From contig NC_092563.1 in the NCBI RefSeq assembly GCF_037975245.1, positions 29,229,960-29,293,959 on the forward strand: 64,000 nt of DNA, in the 5' to 3' direction. Positions 48,001 through 57,343 of this stretch are shown one piece after another. Both the position numbers and the translations under genes were made by a program. Origin of the DNA: Apostichopus japonicus. Taxonomy: Eukaryota; Echinodermata; Holothuroidea; Aspidochirotida; Stichopodidae. The notes under the pieces were generated by a model. The model was not told the DNA's origin. It ran no database searches and saw only the letters and a list, made by a program, of their open reading frames with translations. The first letter of the stretch is position 1. Each line of letters starts with the position of its first letter.

Positions 48001-51000
48001 TCATATGTCATTCCTGTTTTGTTCAGTTTCCTTGCAGGTTGTAAACTCTAACAAAAGTAAAATCACGCTTTACTGTAGCTTGTTGTCCAAACCATTTACA
48101 ATAATAAATTCTGATTTATAAGGCCTCACAAATAGACATTGCCCCACAGTAGATGCTTAATATATTAGAGTTGTTGTATTTAGGCATAATTTTGTATTTA
48201 GCAACATGTAGAAGAAGGGACAAGTTTCACTATCAATAGCTGAATCGTATGGATGGGATTATGTGAACTAAGTTTGACATTTTTTTAGTTTTATCATGGA
48301 ATGTTGTATCTTTCAAAGCACTCTTTGGCTGATTTGATGTTTTTTGTCATTCATCTCTTTCAATCTCTATATAGAGCTGGTTGTTTTGGAAGAATTGTTT
48401 TATCTTATGTCTTCTATTTTTCATTTTGGTCCTGTTTCAGGGGAAACTTACCACAGAGGTCTTTGAAGATATTATTAAGGAGTACTTTCCCATCAAAGAT
48501 GAGGATAGCGTTGCAGCTCTGATGGAAGCTGTAACTGATGAACTGACATTACAGGAAACCGAGAAGATTGATTACCGAGAACTCTTCACTGAGGTAAGAA
48601 GATCAAAGAATATTTAAAGCAACTGCTTGTGTTTGCAGTGTTCATGTTATCACTTTGACGTACCTATAGCGATGTATATATATATATATATATCCCTACC
48701 CATGCAAAAAGTCTCCTACCCATGCAAATACAGTCAACCATTGAATATTGACTGGGAAATAATAAACAAATTTGACAAGAGCAAAAACATCTTTTGCTAG
48801 AGCAGGAAAATAAGCATTGCAAGTCCTGTGCTTTACACATGAATTGGTAGATGTAACCAGTGTAACCTTCAAGGTTTATAAACAATCTAGAAAAAAAGAA
48901 AATGCTATTGACTGGTAAAAGGCGATTCACATCTTTTTGAAATACTTCACACCATTAAAATGGATCATTCAATTTTTAATGTATGTGATTTGGTGGAAAG
49001 TACAACATTTGAGTCAGAGGATGTCATGGCTGAATCCAAAGGGAGGTTTAGAAGCAGTGCCTTGTATGCATCTTAGACGTTACTATTACTTTCATATTTG
49101 CTCAGATTAGTTTTACTTCATCACCCACAGCACTTTCCAAGTTGACATATCTCTTTTAAATCATCCAAAAAAGGAAAGAACTTTAAAATCAGTCAGTATG
49201 TCCTTGATAGCCATATTACCCCCAACATTCACATGATGTCATTGAAATGAATGCAACTGAGGCATCTGTGATAATACCTTTGGAATCATACCACCATCAT
49301 TCACATCATGATAGATGGTTGGTTGCTTATTAGTTGGCATGTAGCTGGTAAGGTATCCTGGACTAACATGAACATCTCAGTGTTCCCTCAAGGTTTAGGA
49401 ACCAAAATGATTGACATCTTGTAGACATGTTGTTGTAAGAGACACTGCTATCAGTAGAAGTTGTAAATCTATGCGGATTGAGAAAGGACTCTTTGGAGGT
49501 CTGAGGCTCATCACTAAAAGTGCCTGGACTACCTAGTTTAACACAGAGACCTTCAGGTCAGGACCTCAGATACAAACACATTTCAGTAGGAAATCGTTAT
49601 ACTATTAATGCCTCAAATAACATGTTTACAATGCATTACAAATTTATCAAGGACAAAGTGTTGATTGCCATCTGAGGGTACTCTGTTGCTCATATGGAAG
49701 CTACAAAAAAATGCTTTAGTTGAATAATTAGAGTTTATAAAAACAATGAATTAACATTAACATATAGGTCTGCACTTAGGACAAGAGGTCATCACCAGTT
49801 TTAGCCTTTAAAGGAGCATTCCTGAGATTATTATCATATACTACACAGCTGAATATCTTGAAACTTGGAACAGCCATGGGAACATGACCAGCACTCAAAT
49901 TTTCTTTCTTCGTGGACTATGACATTGTTAGCAGCTTTTATTTAACTGTAAGATCTTGAGAAAATTATTCCTCTTTTGAATTTACAAGGGGACCAACAAG
50001 AATTAACAATACAAGAAATATCTTGACTATCTTGATTGAACTCTCTTCAGTTTGTAAATATTTTTATTTTTTTAATTTAATTTTTTTATGATTGTCATCT
50101 TTTGCAAAATGTCTGCCTACAGAATATGTTCTTCTTTAAAATTGTCATCAATGATTATTTCCCTGGATTCTTGAAGCTGACTCAAACCTACGATCACCTA
50201 ATTCATGAACCTAGCATTTCTAATGACATATTAAGTCTAACATTCTGACTGTATGCCTGTGATATATGAACATGTTGACCAGATAAATGCTTTGCTCTGA
50301 TGCAGGAGGAAGATGGCAGTACTGGTCCCTTCATCAACAAATTACGATCTCAGGATGAGGAGGAGAGGACGTACTATGTTGAAGAAATCAGAAAGGAACT
50401 TGGAGAAAAGGGGTGAGTTTGTCCAGGAGATATTTAAAATTGATTTTTTTATCAGTTGTTTAAGACTTCATATTAAAGTGCTACATTAGCCACGGACTGT
50501 CCACTTTCAATAATTTGTTCATTGCCAATGTGAATCACAACTTGTGACTGGGATCATACTATCCTTTCTCATCTTGTAGTGAATTCTAATTGCAATCCAA
50601 CAAGTCTGAAAGTGAAATAGAAACTTTGGAGACAGTGATGTGATTCAAAGAGTTGCTATGATAACAAACTTTTGAAAGTACAAAGATTCAAATGCATAGA
50701 AAAAAACAAAACAAAGAGATGGAAGCTGATGTAAATATCTTGAAGAGGAATCTGATGATTGACACTTGAGGTATCAGCAGCTGAAAATGTACAAAATGAG
50801 GAAACATTGAATAGAATCTTGAAAGCTGAATCTTGAAAAAATATGTAAATTAGATAATGAATATTCAAAACAGTATGAAAGTAGTGGAAACAACTACAGT
50901 TTGCATTCATAGAAATAGAAGTAGGATTAAAAAAGACAAAAGCCCACAGATAGCTTCTCTTCTTTAATGAACAGTAATAATAGGTAAACATAATATCTAG

Positions 51001-54000
51001 ATAGTCACATGAGTGTTATGGAACTTTTGTGTACCCAAGTGCTCAAAGTTTTGATTGGTCTGTTGGTCTGAAGCGACCACCCTCACTGGATATTGTTTTC
51101 CATGCTATGTCAGTTTAGCATAGGTGTAGTCTGAAAACAATCATTTATTGAGTAATATAAATATTAAATGGCATCGTATAAACACATTCCTTTGACCATG
51201 GTGATATAGCTCTTAAGACAGGAAAAATAAAGCAATTTGTGGGCTTCATGGAGATATATATAATGATCAAGTGAAATGAAAATAAAAGGAACAATATGAA
51301 AGTTAGCCAGTTCAAAGGTGTGTCTTTGTTTTTGTTTTCCTTTTCCCTATTATTATCAAATAATAATAACATTGCAAGAGATGGTAATCTCCTGTATGAT
51401 ATTATTGTGTTTGTTTACATTCATTTGAAATAAAACAATTATAACTATGATTATAATTGTAGCCTAGATGATAGGTCATTAATTAATTGATTATAATCAC
51501 AATCATGATGAGATTACCTCATAATTGTCTGTATTGCTATCAAGGGTTATCAGTGATTCATGATCCTTCCTCTAGCTAAATATAAAGTCTGCCAAATGAA
51601 TAGATTCAAATCATAGATCCTTAGACAAGTTCTGTTAAAGTAATTAGCAAGTTGTAACAACGTCAAGATGCTACAACCAAATAATTCAATGAGGGTTTGC
51701 TTGGAATGTTACAAGAAGATCAGATTTGCCTCCAAAATTTATTTCTGGAATAAGTTTTACAATTAGCTAACCAGCAGATTGCATTTCAGTACTAATATCC
51801 TATAACCATACTCTACTTCCTGTAATATTTCAACTATACACTAGTACACTTTCCTATGTTGGGTTCATATAAGTATTCTTTTAGCCAATAACTATGCACT
51901 TTGCTCTTCAGGGAAATAATCATAACATTGGCCATGATTCTCGTATGTAATGTAGGCTAGGCCCATAATGTCTGTTAAGACATTGTTACTAGGTCTGGGC
52001 TAACTGTTAGTGTTTCTCGTCATAGAGTAGGCTAGGCCCAAAATGTCTGTTAAGACGTTGTTAGGTCTGGGCTAACTGTTAGTGTTTCTCGTACATAAAG
52101 TAGGCTAGGCCCAAAATGTCTGTTAAGACATTGTTAGGTCTGGCCTAACTGTTAGTGTTTCTCACACATACTGTAGAGTAGGCTAGGCCCAAAATGTCTG
52201 TTAAAACATTGTTAGGTCTGGGCTAACTGTTAGTATTTGTTTTGAAAAGTTGCCAAACTTTTCTTGGTTTTTAAGCATTTCTTGTGACATATTTGGTGGT
52301 TTTTGCACAGAGTGTGACATCTCATTGCCAACTCAACTGGCTGATTTAAGATAGTAAAGTTGATTGTATTGCTGACAAAAATTTGATACAATGTGAGAAA
52401 CTGACAAAGGCAAATTGCAGGTTCAAGGGGATATGCACAACTGAAAATCTCATCTAATCTGATTGATCAAACCAGAGAATAACTTCATAACTACTTACAA
52501 ATTAATTTTCCATGATTTCTTCTGATCTGTGGAGGTGTTTACAAATGATAACAGCTTTGTTTGTTAGTTTACTAGGATTTTTTTCACACCTATTTCTGTT
52601 AGGTGGCTTTCTTGGGCTTTGAGGTAATGTATCTGTAGTATAGATATGAGTACATCAGCACCAATCAGCTGTTTCATGATTTCAGGTGTGCATGTGGTTT
52701 GCATAGTCGTAGCTTTCAGGTCGTGTCAAGGGTCAGAAACACACGCAGGTATCATAATAATTGATGCTGCTGGGATATGCTCTTAAGTCTATTGTCTGTT
52801 TGGAGAGTTTGCTTATCTCATTGCTGGCTTTGTATCTACAAGGATTCACAGATGCGAATGATTTTTAAATTGTTTTAAATTACAAGAGATTAAGTAATCC
52901 ACCTTACACTGTTAATAAAAGAAAGTGGTGCTTGATCACTCCCATACCAGGAAATTGCTTATCTGTGGGATAAGTTCCAAAATCAAAAACAGAAATGTAA
53001 ATTTACAATTGTACAGATGATAAATTATATCAAATTGTAAAATCATCCCAATTATGAATTCTGAATGTATGGAGAAGTTGTCCCATCATACTATACTGAC
53101 TTATAGATGATTTAACCTTACAGCACATGCTCAGTTTAAATCATGAAACAGCTTCTTAGATTAGTTCTCAATAGATATACTTCATTACACTGGTTATGGA
53201 CTCTGCAGTAATAGTTCAACATGTGTAACATTGCTTTAGATACAAGGTAATTACAATGTAATACATATTCATATCTTATATTTACCATCCATATTCATAT
53301 GTGCCTTGGGGAGTGGCCTGTAATTAGCCAGTTGTAACAGGTTTGTATTAATGCTAGTATCAGTCTGTTCATATCATGCTGCAAACCACTGACAGTATGA
53401 GCAGTTCCTTTATCTCTAATAGAATCAGGGTAATAATTCTGCTCTTCCTGTCAGTACATGTGCTTTGAAGCATGACATGAAATGCTTAAGAAAATATCTC
53501 CCAGTTTCGTTTGGCTTCAATGGATGATTCAAAGAACATCATCAACTGCTTTCAGTATATCATTACAGTGTAATTGATGACATCAGGACATTACTACCAT
53601 CAATATTCATCACTGTACATAAACTGTAGACAAGATTTAAATATATCTTATATAAATTCAGCAATTTCTATATATTCTCAAATATCATGTGATGTGTTCA
53701 TCAATTGCACAATTTTTTCTGCCTCATTTGACATGCAGCTCCCCATTATTGACATTTTATTTTTACATCAGGCATTAAGCCTTCAGAATCACGTCATCTT
53801 ACGTTTTCTTCTCTTAATGAGAATAATATGTTTATTTTGAAGACGTGAATGGTTTGGTTTGCCTATCTGGGTTAACTACCACAAGGCATGGATTCTTAAA
53901 AATAACAAGCAACATCAGCAAAACTAGCTGAGAATTTATTAGAGTGCTTGTTAGATTAACATCCTGCAGAGTTAAAGGGATAATATCTTGGAAATAATGG

Positions 54001-54943
54001 TTCAAAACTTGCCAGAGAAATACTCAAAGTTTGTTTAACAAAACTTTTGCTGTGTTATGATATCTCAACTTTTTTGTGTCATGGTGTAAGGCCTTGAGGG
54101 ACACCTTGTGTTCCAAATAGTGTTATAAGTGGCACAGGTTGAACAGTGAAATTTCAGTGTTATCAAGGGATGTCTTCTTTTAGGTCAATTTGTATCCCCT
54201 TTAACAGATATATTCAAACCAAAATACATAAAGTGATGTGAATTAGTGTGATTTTTCTTTCTTTTTCAATCTACAATTCCCCAAATGTTATCTGTGTTTT
54301 TTGCTTCATTTTCACTAGTTGTTTAGCAACAGCAGTTCCTGGTTGAGAAAGGTTAAAGTTATTTTTCAGGCAGAGGAGCATGCCAAATAAAATGTGAAGC
54401 TGTGACCTTGAAGTGTTATTATTTAGTCTGTATTATATTCTTTGCCAAGTTTATCCCTCAAGTTCCTGGCTTAGTGATATAAATTATTTGTTGTACATTT
54501 AAAATCCTGCTGTCAACTTTAGAACAAATTCTTGAATAGTTACTGGATATTCAGAAATAAAATGCACAAGTATTATGCTGTACTATAAAATTTAAAGACA
54601 CCTGTCTTTCACTCATAAGGCTCAATAATGCAGATTCACTGGTATGAGAAATATCTTGCTTGACTTATCTCTGTGTAAAATATCAAAATAATGCATCATC
54701 CCACTGATTTTTCCACTCCACAGAGATGTGCCTGTACCAGAGCTGCGTATGGCCATTGCTGTCATTGATGCAGAGATAGATAAGGCCAACATCATGTTTT
54801 ACCTGACGATTGCGTACGATACCGATGTGGAGACTTTGAATAAAGCAGAACCAGTTTCATTGGATGTCATCTGCCAGAGGCTGCTAAGAGGACCTGTTCG
54901 AAGAATTGGTAAACTCAACAGCTCGGAGCTAGAGGACGAGTGA
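36024..54943 (+). CDS. TSNAXIP1: TSNAXIP1 orthologue (translin-associated factor X-interacting protein 1), complete, 16 coding exons
   Basis: The protein is a coiled-coil partner of translin-associated factor X. In mammals the gene is expressed mainly in testis and ciliated tissue. Coding exons: 36024-36073, 37581-37719, 38428-38688, 39774-39908, 40199-40363, 40974-41155, 41673-41784, 43365-43426, 44420-44509, 45475-45625, 46321-46449, 46880-47050, 47861-47950, 48441-48593, 50306-50412, 54724-54943. All phases match, giving 738 residues, close to the mammalian length. The conserved N-terminal domain covers about residues 120-235 (KFLEQLENFLRKEL; FEYLIEDFKTYKPLLSAIKN; QIRELEPLK). Long coiled-coil segments follow to about 395. 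Later family landmarks are YGDVVPRRDFE, RPDWDRC, GGEERWNMISQGKSCDQLVE and an EF-hand-like stretch near 580-630. The start at 36024 is the first ATG in frame after the upstream exons; no stop interrupts the joined frame. Confidence 0.93.
36309..37073 (-). mobile_element. TTAA-flanked MITE, copy 2 (inverted, interrupted)
   Basis: On the plus strand it opens TTAAAGGGTGTGAAGACTCG and closes TCTTCAATGCCTTTAA, the reverse of the other copies. The body is split at 36659/37053 by a 393-base insertion. Removing that insertion and one copy of its target duplication restores the expected junction GGGGCGAGTCTTCAATG. TTAA lies at both outer ends. Confidence 0.88.
36660..37052. mobile_element. hAT-like element inserted in the MITE
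   Basis: Ends CAGTGGCGGAGC and GCTCCGCCACTG are perfect 12-base inverted repeats. The flanks GCGAGTCT (36652-36659) and GCCAGTCT (37053-37060) form an 8-base target duplication with one mismatch. The interior shares CTATCTAAGCGGAGCGCC in inverted form with the element at 2559-3244, and it ends in C-runs. No transposase frame is present. Confidence 0.88.
37581..37719 (+). CDS. TSNAXIP1: TSNAXIP1 exon 2 (low-complexity N-terminus)
   Basis: The acceptor is CCATTTTCAG and the donor GTAAGC. It encodes about residues 17-63, rich in Ser, Pro, Asn and Lys (SNSPNGSSIKTGSKSPHQYN), probably disordered. It is 139 bases, one base to complete a codon plus 46 codons. Confidence 0.8.
38428..38688 (+). CDS. 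TSNAXIP1: TSNAXIP1 exon 3
   Basis: The exon has 87 codons, with an AAACTACAG acceptor and a GTATTA donor. The first 55 residues are variable and polar. The last third starts the conserved domain: VPKPKFLEQLENFLRKEL then NAETDGTPSETRLQ. The final 42 bases and the donor are repeated twice more downstream (see 38646-38939). Confidence 0.92.
38646..38939 (+). repeat. Three tandem 98-base copies spanning the exon 3 end and its splice donor
   Basis: Copies start at 38646, 38744 and 38842. Each contains the coding end AATGCAGAGACTGA, then ACCAGGCTGCAG and the donor GTATTAGTTCTG, followed by intron sequence. Within the coding part, copies 2 and 3 differ from copy 1 only at third codon positions (GAC to GAT, CCT to CCC). 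The first copy belongs to exon 3; the other two lie in the intron. Confidence 0.95.
39516..39580 (+). pseudogene. TSNAXIP1: Decayed duplicate of TSNAXIP1 exon 4
   Basis: A TACTTTTCAG acceptor-like end is followed by sequence clearly related to the start of exon 4, including the identical 20-base block TTTGAGTATCTCATAGAGGA (39530-39549; exon 4 copy at 39789-39808). A one-base gap and a TAG early in the frame break it. No donor matching exon 4 is retained. It lies about 260 bases upstream of the real exon. Confidence 0.8.
39774..39908 (+). CDS. TSNAXIP1: TSNAXIP1 exon 4 (core of conserved N-terminal domain)
   Basis: Forty-five codons lie between ATTACTTTTCAG and GTGCGT. The protein reads AFREVFEYLIEDFKTYKPLL then SAIKNEYEMKLSHQREQIRE and LEPLK. 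This is the most diagnostic block of the family. Confidence 0.95.
40199..40363 (+). CDS. TSNAXIP1: TSNAXIP1 exon 5 (coiled coil)
   Basis: Fifty-five codons, phase 0 at both ends, with acceptor TTTAATAG and donor GTAGGC. It encodes AMLVTVSEQCNQKIMAFREE and a Lys/Glu/Leu-rich heptad region (LKQEKLELLEKIDAMKEEH). Confidence 0.92.
40974..41155 (+). CDS. TSNAXIP1: TSNAXIP1 exon 6 (coiled coil)
   Basis: Acceptor TGATGTCTCGTAG, donor GTAAAA, 182 bases. It encodes VEYMKYRDECDARKLLVSDI, NDLRYQQEDV, an acidic linker and EDPVKLKIALK. The last codon is split (AA plus A in exon 7), which fits exactly. Confidence 0.92.
41673..41784 (+). CDS. TSNAXIP1: TSNAXIP1 exon 7
   Basis: The exon encodes KSREDLSEATRRLNEMIANY then GDVVPRRDFEFLKADFE, the latter a family landmark. 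Acceptor CTGAATATAG, donor GTAAGA; 112 bases ending in phase 0. Confidence 0.93.
41785..43364. other. TSNAXIP1 intron 7
   Basis: The intron contains a dispersed repeat with a palindromic head (42140-42800). From about 43160 there is a segment starting CAGTGGTGTGGCCAGGA with G-runs that looks like one hAT-like terminus without a visible partner. No exon is seen. Confidence 0.6.
42140..42800 (+). repeat. Dispersed repeat with palindromic head
   Basis: A 28-base near-perfect palindrome (42147-42174; centre ACCAGCATGCTGGT) opens the element. A long stretch with GAAACTTGG-type and GGTCAAAGGTCA-type motifs follows; each motif recurs with variation within the element (GAAACTTGGACACAAGGACC and GAAACTTGGTCACAACG; GGTCAAAGGTCACC and GGTCAAATGTCA). 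Repeats of this style are common in marine invertebrate genomes. The right limit is approximate and no coding frame exists. Confidence 0.6.
43365..43426 (+). CDS. TSNAXIP1: TSNAXIP1 exon 8 (coiled coil)
   Basis: A 62-base exon encodes KIEIEKDDLHTDHETLQKEH with the first two bases of a Glu codon. Acceptor ATTGCTATAG, donor GTAAGT. Confidence 0.88.
43812..44178 (+). mobile_element. TTAA-type MITE, copy 3
   Basis: The left junction is degraded (GTAA in place of TTAA); the right is TTAA (44175-44178). The interior matches copy 1 closely through GAAACGTGATACCTTGTTAT and the CACTTCTGTTACACCTCAT block. It sits in TSNAXIP1 intron 8, in the same orientation as the gene. Confidence 0.85.
44420..44509 (+). 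CDS. TSNAXIP1: TSNAXIP1 exon 9 (coiled coil)
   Basis: A 90-base exon, acceptor TGCTTTGCAG and donor GTGAGT. It encodes ILQDTAAKLQEERDKYLEEW and ESLKGRATP, ending in a split Arg codon that exon 10 completes. Confidence 0.92.
44703..45034 (+). mobile_element. TTAA-flanked MITE, copy 4 (shorter)
   Basis: TTAA lies at 44703-44706 and 45031-45034. The copy is 332 bases. It lacks about 40 bases found in copies 1 and 3 between GATGTCCA and GTAGCTGTATG. It lies in TSNAXIP1 intron 9. Confidence 0.87.
45475..45625 (+). CDS. TSNAXIP1: TSNAXIP1 exon 10
   Basis: It encodes RPDWDRCAKVLEGGEERWNM then ISQGKSCDQLVELLLKEITG, the best-conserved block of the C-terminal half. Acceptor AAATATACAG, donor GTAAGC, 151 bases. 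Confidence 0.95.
45837..46052 (+). mobile_element. tRNA-derived SINE, copy in TSNAXIP1 intron 10
   Basis: The head contains GGTGCCTTTCAATTATAAGG, which folds like an anticodon arm, and GTTCGAGTTCGAGTGACTCC, like a B box and T arm. The body follows (CAGTTACAGAGTTG, TGACAATTGACAATTCATAA, GACTGACTTCGGTCAGC), then CTTCTTCGCGAGTTCCTGCT and an ATAC tail. The copies at 56006 and 19210 align along its length. Confidence 0.82.
46321..46449 (+). CDS. TSNAXIP1: TSNAXIP1 exon 11
   Basis: Forty-three codons: GLGEDVPVYLRYEGKIRKRK, then MDRRDAGIIFKEMWTEKAKK. Acceptor TTGCCTCAAG, which is less pyrimidine-rich at its end than the others, and donor GTAAGT. The phase and the match to the family (GLG, LRY/LRF, core Trp) support it. 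Confidence 0.92.
46880..47050 (+). CDS. TSNAXIP1: TSNAXIP1 exon 12
   Basis: Fifty-seven codons: SLENIASFFAQFMQQKYGEH, RAAFEWTYNLVDICEHNEEN and DHLKMFYSILTDE. Acceptor TTTTACCAG, donor GTAAGT. Confidence 0.94.
47462..47583. repeat. Fold-back: 55-base inverted repeat with a 12-base loop
   Basis: Left arm 47462-47516 and right arm 47529-47583 are complementary over 55 positions with one mismatch. The right arm contains GAAGAAGATCCTGCTAGGAT then CGAAACGTCAGG. The loop is TAAATGACAAGT. It lies in TSNAXIP1 intron 12, so it would form a very stable hairpin in the pre-mRNA. The ...CTTTGAAGA...GATCC...GGATC-GAAAC... layout resembles retroelement terminal motifs seen in many invertebrates. Confidence 0.95.
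47861..47950 (+). CDS. TSNAXIP1: TSNAXIP1 exon 13
   Basis: Thirty codons: LDERVYHSFMERLSNLFETL and EKKDEETGGE. Acceptor TTCTTGACTAG, donor GTTAGT. It is phase 0 at both ends, so skipping it would keep the frame. Confidence 0.9.
48441..48593 (+). CDS. TSNAXIP1: TSNAXIP1 exon 14 (EF-hand-like region)
   Basis: Fifty-one codons: GKLTTEVFEDIIKEYFPIKD, EDSVAALMEAVTDELTLQET and EKIDYRELFTE. The helix-loop-helix spacing and the closing IDYRELF resemble a degenerate EF-hand. Acceptor CCTGTTTCAG, donor GTAAGA. Confidence 0.93.
48594..50305. other. TSNAXIP1 intron 14
   Basis: This 1.7-kb AT-rich intron has a TA microsatellite at 48675-48694 followed by two copies of CTACCCATGCAA. I see no exon or transposon ends. 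Confidence 0.65.
50306..50412 (+). CDS. TSNAXIP1: TSNAXIP1 exon 15
   Basis: It encodes EEDGSTGPFINKLRSQDEEE and RTYYVEEIRKELGEKG. Acceptor CTCTGATGCAG and donor GTGAGT. The two spare bases complete a Gly codon in exon 16. Confidence 0.92.
50413..54723. other. TSNAXIP1 intron 15 (4.3 kb)
   Basis: This is the longest intron of the gene. It holds a four-unit tandem repeat at 51953-52245. Otherwise it is AT-rich, with short frames and no recognisable domain, RNA or transposon end. Confidence 0.65.
51953..52245 (+). repeat. Four-unit tandem repeat (about 75 bases each)
   Basis: Units begin TAGGCTAGGCCCAAAATGTC at 51953, 52028, 52101 and 52179 and contain TGTTAAGACATTGTTAGGTC and GGGCTAACTGTTAGTGTTTC. 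Spacings are 75, 73 and 78 bases owing to small indels at the unit junctions. It is non-coding. Confidence 0.93.
54724..54943 (+). CDS. TSNAXIP1: TSNAXIP1 exon 16 (last coding exon, stop TGA)
   Basis: The acceptor is TTTCCACTCCACAG. The exon encodes DVPVPELRMAIAVIDAEIDK, NIMFYLTIAYDTDVETLNKA and VICQRLLRGPVRRIGKLNSS, and ends at TGA (54941-54943). The C-terminus is acidic (ELEDE). Confidence 0.93.
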
Positions 54944-54984
54944 ATGAGTAGAAAATTGCATGTAGCATTCATTGGTTTTTGAAA

Positions 54985-54990
54985 AATAAA
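54985..54990 (+). terminator. TSNAXIP1: Poly(A) signal AATAAA after TSNAXIP1
   Basis: A canonical AATAAA lies 42 bases past the stop codon, followed by a GT/T-rich stretch. A second AATAAA lies at about 55062. The short 3' untranslated region is plausible for this gene. Confidence 0.65.
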
Positions 54991-56005
54991 CCTTTTTGGT
55001 GTAATTTTACGAACAGATATCATCTTTTTTCCCCTTTATATTCTTTACCAACTTCTTGGTGAATAAAATTTGACTACTTCCGAAATCAATTAAGAATTAA
55101 GATCTTTTTACTGCCCAAAAGGTGAAATCTTCCCTCCCATTTCTATCAAGTAATGTATAAATTTAAAATGCATGAAGCAAAAAACAATGTAGAAACAGCT
55201 GCTGTCTCCATTAGAAATTTTAGTCAGTGAACTAGAATTATTTTCCAGAATTATAGGTGTACATAGAAAGGAATGTATCTGAATGTCTAAATCATAATGA
55301 CTGTTGCAGATACATTGAAAACATGTTAAACTTGAAAGTAGCTTGAAATGGTCAGTAAAACTAAAATGAAAAGGATATGTACAGAGTATTGTATACCATC
55401 TACAAATATTTATTGAAAATCTTTCTCTTATTTTGAATATTAAGTTTATAGCATATTGTTCCAGTACCTTGTTATCAAAAGAAACACCTTGAATTTTCAA
55501 CACAATCTTTATACTATAACATGTATTGGTAATACAGTATTAGAAAGGCATGTGAATTTTTATTCAAACATACATATTATACATATATATTTAACACTGT
55601 TCTATTTTTCCAGTGCTATATTTGTTTGGTTCTTTTTTTATTTGTCAAAGTTGACATATTCATTGTCATCATTTTTCCAGTTCATCCAACACTATTTGCT
55701 ATTGCTAGTAAATTAAAATTTGTTATTCATGATGTGAATTACATAAACTCAAGAGATTTAAGTTTTGTTAAAAGGCTTCCAGTGACATCCATGTTTTACA
55801 AAGAGGACCAAATCATCAATCAATCATAAAGATACAGAATATTTAGTATCTTGGTAATATGTTAGGAATAAGTTTAGTTGTTTTCTAGATTGGCTTCCAC
55901 TGTTAGAAAAATGATTAAAATGTCCATTATATTTAGCTTCCTGTAGCTTGGTCAACTGTGTCAAGCTACAGTGCTACTATGGAGTTACAGTGCTATACAT
56001 TGCTA

Positions 56006-56228
56006 CTACTACGTCAGTGCCTTCCAATCATAAGGTCCCAAGTTCGAGTCACTCCATGATGAATGTATGTCGTCCAGTTACAGAGTTGTTGACAATTGAC
56101 AATTCATAATTATGGACGTTAAGTATGAATGTAAGAGACTGACTTCGGTCAGCTTGGGCTTTGATAAGCCAATAAGGCTTCTCTGCGAGTTCCTGCTTGC
56201 AGGAGGATCTAATATACATGCATACATA
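56006..56228 (+). mobile_element. tRNA-derived SINE, downstream of TSNAXIP1
   Basis: The head has GTGCCTTCCAATCATAAGG and CCCAAGTTCGAGTCACTCC, a better T-arm match than the 45837 copy. The body and 3' block (CAGAGTTGTTGACAATTGAC; GCGAGTTCCTGCTTGCAGGA) and an ATACATGCATAC tail follow. About 220 bases. Confidence 0.83.
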
Positions 56229-57343
56229 AAAGAATTTTATTGAGTGTAGACGGTTACGTGTCAGTACTGTTTCTAATGTTTGAAATGTTACGTTTTAATC
56301 CTTGAATCATCAAACCGTCTATCCCAACAAGATCAGCTCCTTAGAAGTAATACACAAGGTTAAAACAAAATGTTTTGTAGTCTCAAATAACATGTTAGTA
56401 GTGACATTACAGGTATGGATTGAAACTTTGTGAATGTTTTCGTTGTTGCTCTGTCGTCTATATCTAAAATAAAGGAAATGATGTGTTTGCCCAGATATCG
56501 ATGAGTAAATTTAACAAGTAGCTTTAAGCATAGCATCTGAGGTAAATCATCAATTTGACCTTATCAGTTCATACCATAAATTTTTAATTTCTATAAGATG
56601 AATAACAGTAAAATTTGATTTAGAAACATTACCTGATATTAAAATTTACCAAGTTTACTTCATGGGAATTCCGTCCTTAAGAAAACTTACTGAGAGCAAC
56701 ATTATCAGGTTTCTTTTTTGTAAAGAATTGATGAGGAATATGTATGATAGTAATTTCAGTCTTGTTGCTGAAGAACAATAATCTACACCTATTACTCCCT
56801 TGTAAACATTTAAAAGCCCTGTTTATTCCAGAGTGCATGATCAATTTTGTTTGATTTATTCAATTTTTCTGAAAGCTGCCTTAGAAATGTGTTTATTACT
56901 AATGTTGGGCTGTAAAGGTGCAAAGAATAGATATGTTCACAACATAGTCATATTTCATTTCATGTATATAAATGTATTTAACACACTTAGGTGACATTCC
57001 CATTTTTCACTTTTAAACTTTTTTTTGTCCATGGCCTGTTCTTCCCTGCAAACTTCATTGTGCAGTATCTGACATTTTGTTGCAGATATCTGTTTTATCT
57101 GAGATACTGTTTACATCAGTTAGGAAGTGTTTAAATATTGAGCTATTTTTGGTCATTGTACTGACGTAATATGCCTTGATTCATCTTTCTTTGTTCAGAA
57201 TATCTCATGGTATAATTACAAAACTTTTGAAAACTTAAATTATCTTTTTATGGTGTATTTTTTTCTTCCTCTCTGAATTAGTCAAAGAAGTGTTCAGCTT
57301 TAAATTTAAGGAAGGTTAAACTATGAGTGAGTAGGTTCACCGT

